A stretch of 64,000 nucleotides of DNA from Otatea glauca. Its lineage: Eukaryota; Streptophyta; Magnoliopsida; Poales; Poaceae. Positions 38,931 to 50,240 of the stretch are shown piece after piece; the stretch's first letter is position 1, and every line of letters begins with the position of its first letter. The stretch lies in assembly GCA_036346275.1 (NCBI GenBank), contig CM070722.1:20669336-20733335 (forward strand). Direction: 5' to 3'. Under the pieces are notes generated by a model. The model ran no database searches and was not told the DNA's origin. It saw only the letters and a list, made by a program, of their open reading frames with translations. The position numbers and the translations under genes are program-made.

Positions 38931-41359
38931 TATCCACATCTAGGCCATTGGAGCTCTTACATATGGATTTGTTTGGGCCAGCAACCTATAAGAGCATTAG
39001 GGGCAATTCTTATTGTTTAGTAATTGTGGATGATTACTTGAGGTACACTTGGGTTTTCTTTCTACATGACAAATCCGAAGCCTCTGATATTTCCAAAAGT
39101 TTTGCAAAAAGGGCCCAAAATGAATTTGATTTCAAAATAAATAAATTTTGTAGTGATAATGGTTCCGAGCTCAAAAATACTACAATTGAAGATTTTTAGG
39201 AAGAACATGGAATAAAGCATGAACTTTCTGCTAGCTGCACTCCGAAGTAAAATGGAGTTGTAGAAAAGAAAATTCGAACACTAATTGAAATGGCAAGGAC
39301 AATACTTGATGAGCATGGTACTTCCGATACTTTTTGGGTCGAAGCTATCAATACTGCTTGACATGCCACAAACCGTCTTCATTTGCATCATATTTTGAAA
39401 AATACTTCCTATGAACTTCTTGTTGGAAGAAAACCGAAAATCTCTTATTTTCGCATCTTTGGATGCAAATGTTTCATTTTGAAAAAGGGTGTTTTTGTTT
39501 CAAAATTCCAAAGTCATTGCGATGCTAGATTTCTTCTTGGTTATTCCTCTAATAACAAGATATACCTTGTCTTCAACTGAACCAACGGTTTAGTTGAGAC
39601 GTGTGATGTTGAGTTTGATGAAACTAATGGCTCTCAAGAAGAGCAAGAAAATTTGGATGATGTAGGTAATGAAGGTGTGAGATAAGTAATGAAAAACATG
39701 ACTCTTGGGGACATCAAACCTAATAAGGACCAAGATGATCAACCCTCTTCCAATCAAGTTGAACCTTCTACATCCACAAATCCAAGTCAAGTTCAAATGT
39801 TTGAGGTGGAAGAAAAGGAGGATGATCAACAAGCTCGTATCCTACCTCCAAGAATTCACAATGCAATCTCAAAGGATCTTCCCATAGATCAAATCTCGGG
39901 TGATGTTAGTAAGGGTGTTCAAACTCGATCTCGCGTTTCTTCCTTTTGTGAGCAATACTGTTTTGTTTCCTCTTTTGAGCCTTCTCATGTAGACGAAGCT
40001 TTAGATGATCCGGATTGGTTGAACTCCATGAATGAAGAATTAAAAAACTTCGCTCGCAATGACGTATGGACACTAGTGGAGAGACCCCAAGATCACAATG
40101 TCATTGGTACAAAATAGTTCTTTAGGAATAAACAAGATGAGAAGGGAATTGTGGTAAGAAATAAAGCAAGGTTGGTGGCATAAGGTTTCACTCAAATTGA
40201 AGGTTTGGATTTTTGTGAAACTTTTGCACCTATGGCTAGATTAGAAGCTATTCATATCTTGCTTGCATTTGCGTCTTGTTTCTATATCAAATTATTTCAA
40301 ATGGATGTGAAGAGTTCATTCTTAATTGGTAAAATATCCGAATTAGTGTTTGTTGAGCTATCTACCGGTTTTGAGAGCCCTAAACATCATAACCATGTTT
40401 ACAAGCTCTTTAAGGTGCTCTATAGCCTCAAACAAGCTCCTAAGCATGGTATGAGCGGCATAGAGACTTTCTTCTCCCAAATGGATTCAACATTGGGAAG
40501 GTTGATACAACCCTCTTCACTAAAATAATTGATGATGAATTCTTTGTATGCCAAATTTATGTTGATGACATTATATTTGGATCTACTAATCAAGATTTTT
40601 GCAAAGAATTTATTGACATGATGTCTAGGGAGTTTGAAATGTCCATGATTGGAGAGTTGAGTTACCTCCTTGGACATCAAACGAAATAACTCAAGGATGG
40701 GACATTTGTGAGCCAAACTAAGTGAAGGATCTACTCAAGAGTCTGACATGGAGGATGCAAAGCCCATCAATACTCCCATGGCTTCTAACGGGCACCTCGA
40801 CTTAAATGAGGGAGGTAAACTGGTAGATTTAAAGTTTTATTATACTATGATTAGTAGTTTGCTATATTTTACCGTATCTAGACCCGATATCATACTTAGT
40901 GTTTGCATGTGTGCACGTTTTCAAGCAACTCCAAAAAAGTGTCGTTTAGTGGCCGTTAAGAGAATTCTAAGATATTTGAAGCATTCCTCAAATGTAGGCT
41001 TGTGGTATCCCAAAGGTGTGAAGTTTGAGTTAATTGGATATTTGGACTCCGATTATGCCAGTTGCAAGGTGGATAGAAAAAGCACTTCGGGTAGTTGTCA
41101 ACTTCTTGGTAGGTCCTTAGTTTCATGGTTCTCCAAGAAACAAAACTCTGTAGCCCTATCCACCACTGAAGCCGAATATATATCCACCGGTAGTTGTTTT
41201 GCTCAATTGCTATGGATGAGGCAAACTTTGATGGATTATAGAATTAACTTTAAAAGTGTGCCTCTTTTATGTTATAATGAAAGTGTCATAAAAATAGCCA
41301 ACAACCTGGTCCAACATTCAAGAACCAAACATATAGATTTCTGCCAAGCCACTAGATGA
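38931..41359 (+). pseudogene. pol: Integrase, reverse transcriptase and RNase H of Sirevirus I (broken)
   Basis: Integrase: ELLHMDLFGPATYKSIRGNSYCLVIVDDYLRYTWVFFL, SDNGSELKNTTIEDF, then NGVVEKKIRTLIEMARTIL, with D, D and E present and stops at 39197-39199 and 39248-39250. RT: DVWTLVERPQDHNVIGTK, FCETFAPMARLEAIHILLAF, MDVKSSFLIGKI, YVDD at 40558-40569. RNase H: 40748-41359, SRPDIILSVCMCARFQATPKKCRLVAVKRILRYLKH, DSDYASCKVDRKSTSGSCQLLGRSLVSW, STTEAEYISTGSCFAQLLWM, CYNESVIKIANNLVQHSRTKHIDF. After HIDF the text jumps to KPLDESHFYKLRN, so about 100 bp around ADIFT is deleted. Many stops are present. Confidence 0.88.
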
Positions 41360-42431
41360 AAGCCATTTTTATAAGTTGAGGAATTAATTAAATGTGATAG
41401 ACATCTTTAATGTTGCTTAAACTCATGCACCATGGTTGCATCTTTGTTTGATGTGATTTGCTCTTATTTTGATTCTTTCTATTTTTGTTGGGCAACACAT
41501 CAAGGGGAGTATTATGCAAACTCTATGTATAATACATCCCAAAAATGTGAAAATATAAAACAATTGCAAATTATATATATTCAAAGAAGACACTAGACCC
41601 AACTAGGTCAAAATTAGTTGAAAATATCACATTTTGAGGTTTCCTCAAAACTTTTCTTGAAAATCCTTCATTTTCAAAATACATATACATATATATATAA
41701 TCATAAATCTCATCTGAAAGGTATACTTCATCAAAAATATATTGAATACATTGTTATAAAAGCAAAAACATGTTTTGGAAAATATCATCTGTGAATTTCC
41801 TCTCAAATCCAAAATTTGGTCAATATTGACTTATCTAATGAACTAATTGAGTTATGGCTTTTGGAACTAGAATCTTGAGTATCTCTAGTCTCCTAAAAGT
41901 ATTTTAGACTCAAAGAATGCAATTAAATTGACATTTTTGTTATTTGGGTTATTCTCAAGTGCTCAAAATCTCTTAAGATAATCCCTTTTTCCCTTCTTGC
42001 ACCATCTTTGCTCTCTTTTCTTGCTCAAGGTCTCTATTTGTTGAAATTAGGGTTTGATAAAAATGTGGCAAATATACATGATTCTTGTTCAAATAAATTG
42101 TTAAAATGAATAGATCGATGACATTGGAAGTCATTATGTTCAATCAAATAACCCGATCTAGTCATTTAACACACATCTATAAGATGAGCTTTTCGATCCA
42201 GGGAAAACGGCACTACCGCAATTTGTGTAGCGATAGCACCAGGATCTGGCACTACCGACATTAGCAACGGTAGCACCGGGCTCTAGCACTACCGACATGG
42301 TTTGTGCGGCACTGCTGATTTTCCTGACTGAAGATTGAAATACTATATGCTCCCACAATTTTATTAAACCTTGATTTTAGTCCTCATGTTCGACTATCCT
42401 CACTATTTCCCTTGACATATAAAAATCATGC
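41360..42431 (+). other. 3' non-coding region, possibly LTR sequence, of Sirevirus I
   Basis: The end of the polyprotein (KPLDESHFYKLRN) is followed by ordinary A/T-rich sequence, a purine tract CATCAAGGGGAGTAT at about 41498-41512, and then what is probably the 3' LTR (from about 41510). Near 42200-42310 a short direct repeat of GGCACTACCG/TAGCACCGGG occurs three to four times. I see no gene. The sequence resumes across solo LTR B at 44082. Confidence 0.5.
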
Positions 42432-44076
42432 TGAAGGACCATGTGGAGGTCCATCCATGTTTGTGATGAGTATTTGTCTTTATTTGAGCAAGGTTTGCTC
42501 AAGTTTGAGTTTGATTTGGATTGATTTTCAAAATGAAGCAATTTGAGCTGTCTCTGCCAAGAGTGGAAGTACCGATCGTATGGACGCGGTAGTGATGAGT
42601 TGGATGGTTTATATTGCATATCATTGTGGGCATTGCTATGTGAAAGGTTTTTTCCTTGTCTTTGTTGGTTGCAGGACGACGGTGCTAGGTCATGGCGAGG
42701 CGAAGGATGACCGGGACTAGGCGAGGAGCGTCGGAGGTCCAGACGGTTGGGAGATCATCGGAAGATGATCGGAGACGGAGTCCAGGCAAGTCAAGAAGAC
42801 AAGGAAAGGAGTTGATGCTAGCTAGATGCCGCGTGGATCAATGAGGGCCGTCGGATTGAGGTCTAGTTGATAGGTTAGCGGGTCTAGGTAGTATGCTTTG
42901 AAAACCGTGCAAGAAAACCCGGTCTGTGTGTGGGTTTTGGGTTAGCCCTTGCATGGCTGTGTGTGTGGGTTAATCCTAGCCTTTAGATGAGTGCTCTAGG
43001 GTTGAGGACTCATCCAAGGGTGGTAGGTGGCCCAAGAGTAGTATAAATAGGGGTGGAGGGTAGCCTCCTTCCCTTGAAGGTTTTGAGGTTTGTGAATGCT
43101 CCTTTGAGCTTTGCCCACATGAAAGTGAGGCTTTGTAACCTCTCCTTCCAGAAATGAAAGTTTTATCCATCCACCTCTGAATTTATTTTATGCATTTACA
43201 TTATGTCTTTACTTTACGAAATTTAAATTCAGCATTTACTTTTCCGCAATTACTTTCTCGCAATTTACTTTCATGTAATTTGGATTTGCCTCCCCTCCTT
43301 CTAAATGCTGCTGATCTTGGATGTTTTGAGTGTGTTCATATGGTTTTACATCTCTTTTGCACTCTTGGATTGAGTAGAGAACATCTTTTCTTTCAAGTTC
43401 CAACTTTGTTTAGAACTTGTTCTTCGCGCAGCAGTCAGTGTTTGATTTCTATAAAAATTTATAAAAATCTTTTTCAAGTGATTCTTATTGGAGGAGGTGC
43501 GAGACTCTGATATCCACTTGCAGAAAAATTTTGGAGTTCATTTGTTTCACCGTTTGGGCACCATGAGGTGAAAACCGAGCCCCAAAATTTCTGCTCGAAG
43601 TTCTTGACCAGACTGTGTTCTTAGATTTTTCCTGTTTTTTCTGTAAGGATTTTTGAGGATAAATTTGGTGGAGTTCTTCACGACTCTGATCATCATAGGG
43701 AGAAAAATTCTCAAAATTTTGTGAGCTGCAGAAACCCACCAACCTCCTGTGCAAATTGAGGTCAAGTTCTGGAAATTCTGCTTTTGCTTTTCTGAAAGTG
43801 ACTTTTGTGATTTGAATTGATGTCCTTTCTAAAAGCAAGAGTTTGAATTGATTCCTCTTTATCTTGGACACTAGACAACCAGTATTGTGACTCAAAAATC
43901 CCCACATATTTTCTGGTACTTATCCATGCAAGCTTGGGGTACACATAGTTGTCTAGTTTTTCAGGTTTTTCACGATTTCCTTTGAGCGATTTTGTCGAGG
44001 TTTTTGTTGGAGTATTTTGGGGGAAATTATATTTGCGACCATTCACACCCCCTCTGTTCACCATCTCGGTCCTTCA
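42432..44076 (+). repeat. Solo LTR 'B' of the A/C Sirevirus family
   Basis: It starts TGAAGGACCATGTGGAGG and ends CTCGGTCCTTCA. Perfect 5-bp duplications CATGC flank it at 42427-42431 and 44077-44081. Length 1645 bp is close to the LTRs of A and C, and it carries the same TATAAATAG (43042-43050) and A/T repeat block. No purine tract before it, and no primer-binding site or coding sequence after it, so it is a true solo LTR left by recombination. Confidence 0.95.
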
Positions 44077-44081
44077 CATGC

Positions 44082-44253
44082 CGAAGTGGCACAAGAGCTC
44101 ATAGGCAACTCTCAATCTAGAAAGGGAAAAAAAGTAGCACAAGACTCTGAAGAAGAGGAGGAAGAGGAAGTTGAAGAAGTGGAAGAGGAAGAGGAAGAAG
44201 AAGAAAGTACTAGGAAGAAGAAATGCCCGATGTTGATCCCATGGAAGACTTGA
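44082..44253 (+). pseudogene. Acidic ORF fragment, origin unknown
   Basis: An open frame encodes HAEVAQELIGNSQSRKGKKVAQDSEEEEEEEVEEVEEEEEEEESTRKKK before a stop. The repeats of GAAGAGGAG make a Glu run. The real reading frame continues from before solo LTR B, but nothing upstream at 42300-42430 looks coding, so the fragment could simply be a purine-rich repeat. A part of a Sirevirus env-like or gag gene is possible; I cannot decide. Confidence 0.35.
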
Positions 44254-45202
44254 GGTAAATTAAGAGTGAAAAATATTTTTCCTTAAGGGAAGAAAATCAA
44301 TTTCTTCTTCCTCAAAGTTGTGATATCTCAGAAATTAAAGGAAAGATTTAAGGGGATAATTTTCGTGTCGTGGGCTGAATTTTCCTATCGTGGACTGATA
44401 TTGGGCCAAGGGGGGAGGGGCTCGACCCCCCTTCAGCTCCACTCCCACACCCAGCTGCACCTCCCCTCCCCTTTCCTCCTGGTGCCTTCCTCTCCTTGCC
44501 CTAGCCACCATCTCCTTTTTCCTCCACAAGCCATCCCCTCCTCCCTTTGGGCACCTCATCCCTATGACAACAGCTGCTCCTATTTTGTGGTGGATCGTGG
44601 AGATTCTAGGGCAAGATATAGAGTTGTGCAGAGGATTGAAGAAGGCGCGATCCAAGGGGAATCGCCGTCATCGCACCTTCATCGAGTCTTCGGGTGTATG
44701 TATAACCCTTAGGATGTCCTAGGTGGTTTTGGAGCTGCGATAGAGTGGTGTTTTGGTGATTTCCCTGTTGGATGTGGTTTGGATTGATCTCTAAGTTGAT
44801 TTTGGGGAATGTTCGGATTTCAGGCAAATGCTGGTTCAATATTTGGGTCGAGTTTAGGGGTACCTATATTAAGTTATAGATGTCCCAGAACATGTGAAAA
44901 ATGTACATTATTATCTAAAGTTTCATTAGAGTACAAGAACGTAAAATTTGGTTAAGCGGTTTAAAACTTATGACCTGTTGAATCTTGCAGTCTAGATTGG
45001 ATCGCTGCTGGTAGAAGTCGCGGCAATCTGCAGATTAGGGTTATTTAGTGGCTGAATTAAATTATTACAATTACTAGATAAAGATAGATAGTTTTCTGTA
45101 GATTTCATAAATATCATGGTTTGCTATTTTTGGAGTTGTATAAAAATAGTTACGAAATTATGAAGTCTGTTGTCCAGTAAGACAACATATTTGTTTTCAG
45201 GG
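44254..45202 (+). other. Unassigned non-coding stretch upstream of truncated LTR of C
   Basis: It includes a C-rich stretch (about 44400-44560), which gives a proline-rich open frame that I do not accept as a gene, and then A/T-rich sequence. The text resembles LTR or leader sequence of another retroelement, but I see no matching second copy in the window. It ends at TTTTCAGGG directly before the start of homology to C's LTR. Confidence 0.4.
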
Positions 45203-46488
45203 GACGCTACTTGGATCAATGAGGACCATTGGATCTTGGTCTAGTTGATAGGTTAGCGGGTCTAGTTAGTGTGCTTTGAGAACCGTGCAAGAAAACCCAT
45301 TATGTGTGGTGGATTTTAGGTGAACCCTTGCATGGCTGGTTGAGTGGGTAAATCCTAGCCCTTGATTGATGCTCTAAGGTTTAGAGGCTCATCCAAGGGT
45401 GGTAGGTGGCCCAAGAGTTGTATAAATAGGGGTGGAGGGGTAGCCTTCCCCCCTTGAAGTTTTGAGTTGCTTCTTTGAGCTTTGCCCACATCAAGTGTGG
45501 CTTTGTAAACCTTCAATCCAGAAAATACAAAAATTTTCTTTACCTTATTGTGAATTTAAATTGCGCATTTACATTATGTCTTTACTTTACGCAATTTAAA
45601 TTCAGCATTTACTTTCCCGCATTTACATTCTCGTAATTTACTTTCTCGCAATTTGGATTTGCCTCCCCTCCTTCTAAATGTTGTTCTTCTAGGATGTCTC
45701 GAGGGTGTTCATATGGTTTTACATCTCTCTTGCACCCTAGGATAGACTAGAGATCAAGTTTTTATCGAATTGCAAATCTGTCCAGAACTTGTTCTTCACG
45801 CAGCAGTCAGTCTTTGATTTTTATAAAAATCTAGAAAAATCCTTTTTAAGTGCTTTTGGTTGGATATGGTGTGTGACGCATATATCCATCTCTGGAAAAA
45901 TTTGTGAGTCCACTGATTGCACCGTTTGAGCGCTATGAAGTGGAAACCGAGCATCAAACATTCTGATCGAAGTTCCTGACTGCCTGTAATGCTTGATTTT
46001 TCATGTTTATTTCTAAAGCTTTTTGAGGTGATTTTTGGTGGACTGTTTCAAGACTCAACTGCTCACAGGGAGAAAAATTCCCAAAAATTTTAGTGCAACA
46101 GAAACTCACCAATCACCTACTCCAATTGAGGACAATTCCTGGAAAATCTACTTTTATTTTTCTGGAAAGAGACTTTAGTGTTTTAGCTTTATCTCTTTTA
46201 GAAAAGTAGTCTTTGAATTGATTCCTCTTTGTTTGGACACTTGACAACCAGGATTGTGATTAAAAAATCCCTCACATGATTCATAGTTCTCATCCATGCA
46301 AGCTAGGGGTACACATTGTTGTCTAATTGTTCGAGTTTTGGGGGTGTGCAAATATGAGAAACACTAGTTTGAAGGAAAATCTTTGGGTGTTTCAGATTTT
46401 TATTGCGAGATTGTTTGGAGTACTTTGAGTGGGGGAAAATTTTATTTAGGATCATTCACCCCCCTCTGATCGACATTTCGATCTTTCA
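45203..46488 (+). repeat. Truncated 5' LTR of Sirevirus C
   Basis: Homology to the 3' LTR begins at GACGCTAC (equivalent to 53888), so the first 392 bp are missing. It contains TATAAATAG (45421-45429), the A/T repeat block and the terminal ATTCACCCCCCTCTGATCGACATTTCGATCTTTCA signature (in part). The end is followed by AT and the primer-binding site. Confidence 0.92.
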
Positions 46489-46490
46489 AT

Positions 46491-46503
46491 TGGTATCAGA
46501 GCC
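46491..46503 (+). promoter_or_regulatory. Primer-binding site of Sirevirus C
   Basis: TGGTATCAGAGCC, two bases after the LTR end, is a perfect copy of the copia site complementary to initiator methionine tRNA. Confidence 0.93.
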
Positions 46504-46542
46504 AGTTTTGCTCTTTCATAGATCTTGACCGGTCTCAAGAGC

Positions 46543-48980
46543 TATGACGATGGACAAGTATTCCACCAAGCCTCCTATTTTTACTGGAGTTGATTTTCCA
46601 TTTTGAAAATCGCGGATGGAGTCATACATCACTGCCCAGGGCTTCCTGATATGGCAGAAGGTGAAACTCCCGTATGAGGTTCCTGCTGATGAAAACGTCA
46701 CAGCCAGAAATATAGCTGACGTTAAGGCGAATGCTAAGGCAAGGAACATTCTCATACAGGGTCTTAGCCGCACTGAGTATTATAGGATTTCTCACCTCTG
46801 TTTCACTCACGAGATTTGGGTGACCCTCAATGCTTACCATGAGGGCACTACTCAAATCAAGACCGTGAGGCAAGACCAGTTCAAGCGTGAGTTCAACAAG
46901 TTTGAATAACACACTGGTGAGAGTCTTGACGAGTGCTTTGGTCAGTTTAAGAAGATTTTGAGCGACCTCCGAGCAGTCGGTTGCATATACCCTGACTCGG
47001 ATAATGCTCGACATTTCTTGACCGCACTCGATCTTCGAGTTTGGGAAATGAAAGTGACCACCATCAAGGACACTACTGACTTGTCGACCTTGACTCTTGA
47101 TGGGCTTTACTCCCTTCTCAAGTCGCATGAGATCGACATCGTCTCTCGCAAGACGAAATCACAGTCGATGACCTTGGTCTCTGATCCCACTGGATCTTCC
47201 CTTAATCTTTCTACTCGTTTCTCTCTTTTTGCCCTTTGCGAGTTAGCGATGACCAACTGGAAAATTTTTCAGAAAATGAGCTTGCTCTTTTTGCTCGCAA
47301 ATTTTCACATGCATACAAGTGGGTGAGAGTGAGAAAGAGAGGTGGCATGATCACATGCTTCGAGTATGGTGGCCCTAACCACATTCGGGCTAATTTCCCC
47401 AAACTAGAGAAGACAAAGAACGACACCGGGGTTAGACAAAGAACGACTATATCGACAAGAACCGCAACAAGAAGCCTCCAGTTCACGAGCCGGTGCATGA
47501 GAAGTACCGCATCTTCTCCAAGAACAAGAAGCTCTTCCACCACGTCCTCGCCACGCTTGATGACATCAACCTCTCCGACTCGGAGACTTGGAGTGATAGG
47601 GCGAGGATGAACCGCAAGAGAAGAAAGGCGGTGATGACTTCTCCGGCATGTGCTTCATGGCCGACACCAACGGCATCAGCGACTCCGAGCTCTACAGCGA
47701 CTCGAACGAGGTACCCTCCTATGACCAGCTCAATGAAGCTTTCTGCAAATTAGAAAAATTTCATGCTAGAGCTAGAGCTGGATGTGTGGAGCTAGAGAAG
47801 GAAGTGGGTACCTTGACTCGAGAGTTAGCTTTTCTTAGATCTTCTCCCTCTCGAGTCACTTATGACTGTTCTTTGTGTGATGCACTTCTTGTGGAGTTGG
47901 AGAACCTAAGGACTATGCATGATAGTGTGTTATCTAAACTTGATAGTCTTATGTTGAAGAATGCTAGCGATGATTCTATTGATGCTATTCCACTAGATGC
48001 TAGTTTTCGTCATGCTCACTCTACTCCGTCATGCTCTAATTGCCCTAAATTGCTTGCTGAAATTGATGCCAAAAGCGATCACCTTATGAAGCTTTCTTCT
48101 AGAAACGATGAACTTGATGTACATGCTTCTAAGGACCAAGTCAGCTCATGTGAGGGCTGTAGGCAACTAAAACTTGACAATGAATCTCTAAATGTCAAGT
48201 GTGCTAATCTTGCTAAGGACTTACTAGCTAAGTCACAAGAAATTTGCTTGCTATGTAATGTGATTGAGGGGGACTTAGATAAAATCCAAGTCAAACTTAG
48301 GAAGAAGTTATAAGACCAAGCCATAGGATTAGAGATGCATCTTGCGTTTCTTTGAGGCCCTCAAGATTGAGGCAGCCATGCTGAGGGAGAAAAATGCAAG
48401 TGCTAAGAGAGCTCATCTTTCTGGTTCTTCTTCCTCTTCTTCCCCCTGTTCTTCTTGTGCCTCTTTCTTTCGAGATTGCCAGTATCTCATGAGCACTCTC
48501 GAGAAGTTTGTTAGAGGCAAGAAGAAGCTCAATCTTATTCTAGACCAATCCAAGATTAGTAGATTTAATCAAGGTCTAGGATTTGATCCCTTGGAGCACG
48601 CTCGGGCGCATCCTCCCACCATTGTGTGAGGCTCCAAGAGTGGTGAGATTGTGGTAGCTCCTAAAGTGAGTACCACCATGTTTAGGTCTACTGGGGTTGT
48701 CCATAGGACTTCTGACCAGAAGGGTGTTACTCCTGTTGCTTCTACCTCTAGCAAGGCGAAGTACACATACACCTTCTGTAAGAAGGATGGTCACCTAGTA
48801 GATTTTTACTTCAGGCGCACCAAGAACACTCAGCGTGAGTGTGTTGCTACTCCTAGGGGTATTCAGGGTTATCCCCAGACTCTGAGTGCTCCTAAGGCAC
48901 ACACTGCTTCTAGATAGGTTAGAGAGTCGCCTGTTTTTGGGCAGCGTCCAAGACTCGGTTTTCATGATGTTTCTTCGAGT
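46543..48980 (+). pseudogene. gag: Gag of Sirevirus C (long, coiled-coil, broken)
   Basis: Start ATG 46543 (MTMDKYSTKPPIFTGVDFPF), with an early TGA where G has the Trp of QYWKAK. The Gag core runs MESYITAQGFLIWQKV...KARNILIQGLSRTEYYRI...SDNARHFLTALDLRVWEMKV, with a stop at 46907-46909 and a frameshift near 47240. The first zinc knuckle (47356-47397) is CFEY...H...F, two Cys lost; the second (48768-48809) is YTFC...H...Y, two Cys lost. Between them an open frame of 221 residues (47648-48313) is rich in charged heptads and likely coiled coil, with CX2C pairs. The same arrangement is seen in G. Confidence 0.88.
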
Positions 48981-50240
48981 TTTGTCCTGGAGCTGCTCGT
49001 GGTCAGCCTTTCCACCGTCCTCTTGATATTCCTCATTTTTCTCATCGAGGTAGATATCAGCGGCGTGAGGTGTTTTCTAGTAGGAGTTTTAGGCATCCTC
49101 ACTAGGGTGGTCCAGCCTTTGCATCACGGCGGGCCAACCCAGTTTCAACTCCTAGATCATCTACTAGAGTTGCTACTGATCTTGTTAGGGTTAAACGTAA
49201 GAGAGACACTCGAGTCCAGTCTTCTTCTGTGGCTGGTACTATGAGGCGTCGTGTGGTTCAGTATTAGGTTCTCAAGTCTTCACACTATCCCAGTACTGAG
49301 TCATCTTTTTATTTTATGTCTTGATCAGGTTCGTCGGATGGGGAATGGAGATGTTTGGATTGTCGACTCTGGTTGTTCTCGTCATATGACCGGAGATTCT
49401 CGATGGTTCTCTTCCCTAGTCTGAGCCCCCGGTGATGAGTTGATCAGTTTTGGAGATGCTTCTTCAGGTAGAGTCATTGCTAAAGGTACCATCTGCATTA
49501 ATGACAATTTCATTCTTAAAGATGTTGCCTTAGTGAGTAAGCTGCAATACAATTTGCTTTCTGTTTCTCAGCTTATTGATGAATCTTTCGAGGTGAGTTT
49601 CAAGAATAGCGCCTGTAGAATCCTCAATTCTTCAGGAAGGTTAGTTTGCGGGATTTCTAGATATGGGAGAGTCTTTCGTGTTGATTTTTCTGCTTCTTTT
49701 GGAGACTCTCTTCATTGTTTGATTGCTTCAGAGTCCCGTGATCTCTCCTTCTGGCATAGGAGACTTGATCACATTGGTTTTGATCATTTGACCTGAGTCA
49801 GCAGCCATGATCTCATTCGTGGTTTGCCCAAACTCAAATTGGTCAAATACTTAGTTTGCTCTCCTCGCAGACGTGTCAAGATGGTTGCTGCTTCTCATCC
49901 CCCAGTCACTGTTGTGATGACTGATGCACCAGGACAGCTTTTACATATGGACACTATTGGTCCAGCTAGAATGCAATCAGTGGGTGGGAAGTGGTATGTT
50001 CTTGTCATTGTTGATGATTTTTCAAGGTACTCTTGGGTGTTTTTCATGTCCTCAAAGGATGAGACTTTTACCCATTTTAGGGGTTTGGTTCATAGGTTGT
50101 CTTTTGAGCTCCCTGGTGCCCTACGAGCTATACGCAGTGACAATGGCATGGAGTTCAAGAACTCCTATTTTGAGAGTTTCTGTGTGGAGTCTGGTTTAGA
50201 GCATCAGTTCTCTCCCTACGTCCCTTAGCAAAATAGGTTA
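48981..50240 (+). pseudogene. pol: Protease and integrase N-terminal half of Sirevirus C
   Basis: Gag ends at TGA 49322-49324 and protease is read in the +1 frame: VWIVDSGCSRHMTGDSRWFSS, with DSG intact at 49365-49373. After LISFGDASSGRVIAKG (49440 onward) come YNLLSVSQLIDE and the HHCC region FWHRRLDHIGFDHLT (TGA at 49796-49798, where Arg is expected), with CSPR in place of CX2C. Then LLHMDTIGPARMQSVGGKWYVLVIVDDFSRYSWVFFMSSKDE (first Asp), AIRSDNGMEFKNSYFESFC (second Asp), and SPYVP followed by TAG at 50226-50228. Confidence 0.9.

Larger units (their letters stand above)
38931..42431 (+). mobile_element. Sirevirus 'I' (Ty1/copia), 5'-truncated
   Basis: It begins inside integrase (SRPLELLHMDLFGP) and runs through RT and RNase H to a 3' non-coding region. 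There is no gag or protease. The protein sequence is distinct from G, A and C, and it belongs to another Sirevirus family. Its right part is interrupted by solo LTR B. Confidence 0.82.

Noticed and set aside
44320..44712. 130-residue plus-strand frame rich in Pro, Ser and Leu
   Set aside because: It derives from a C/T-rich stretch (CTCCCCTCCCC). The composition is that of a leader, and there is no recognisable domain or upstream context.
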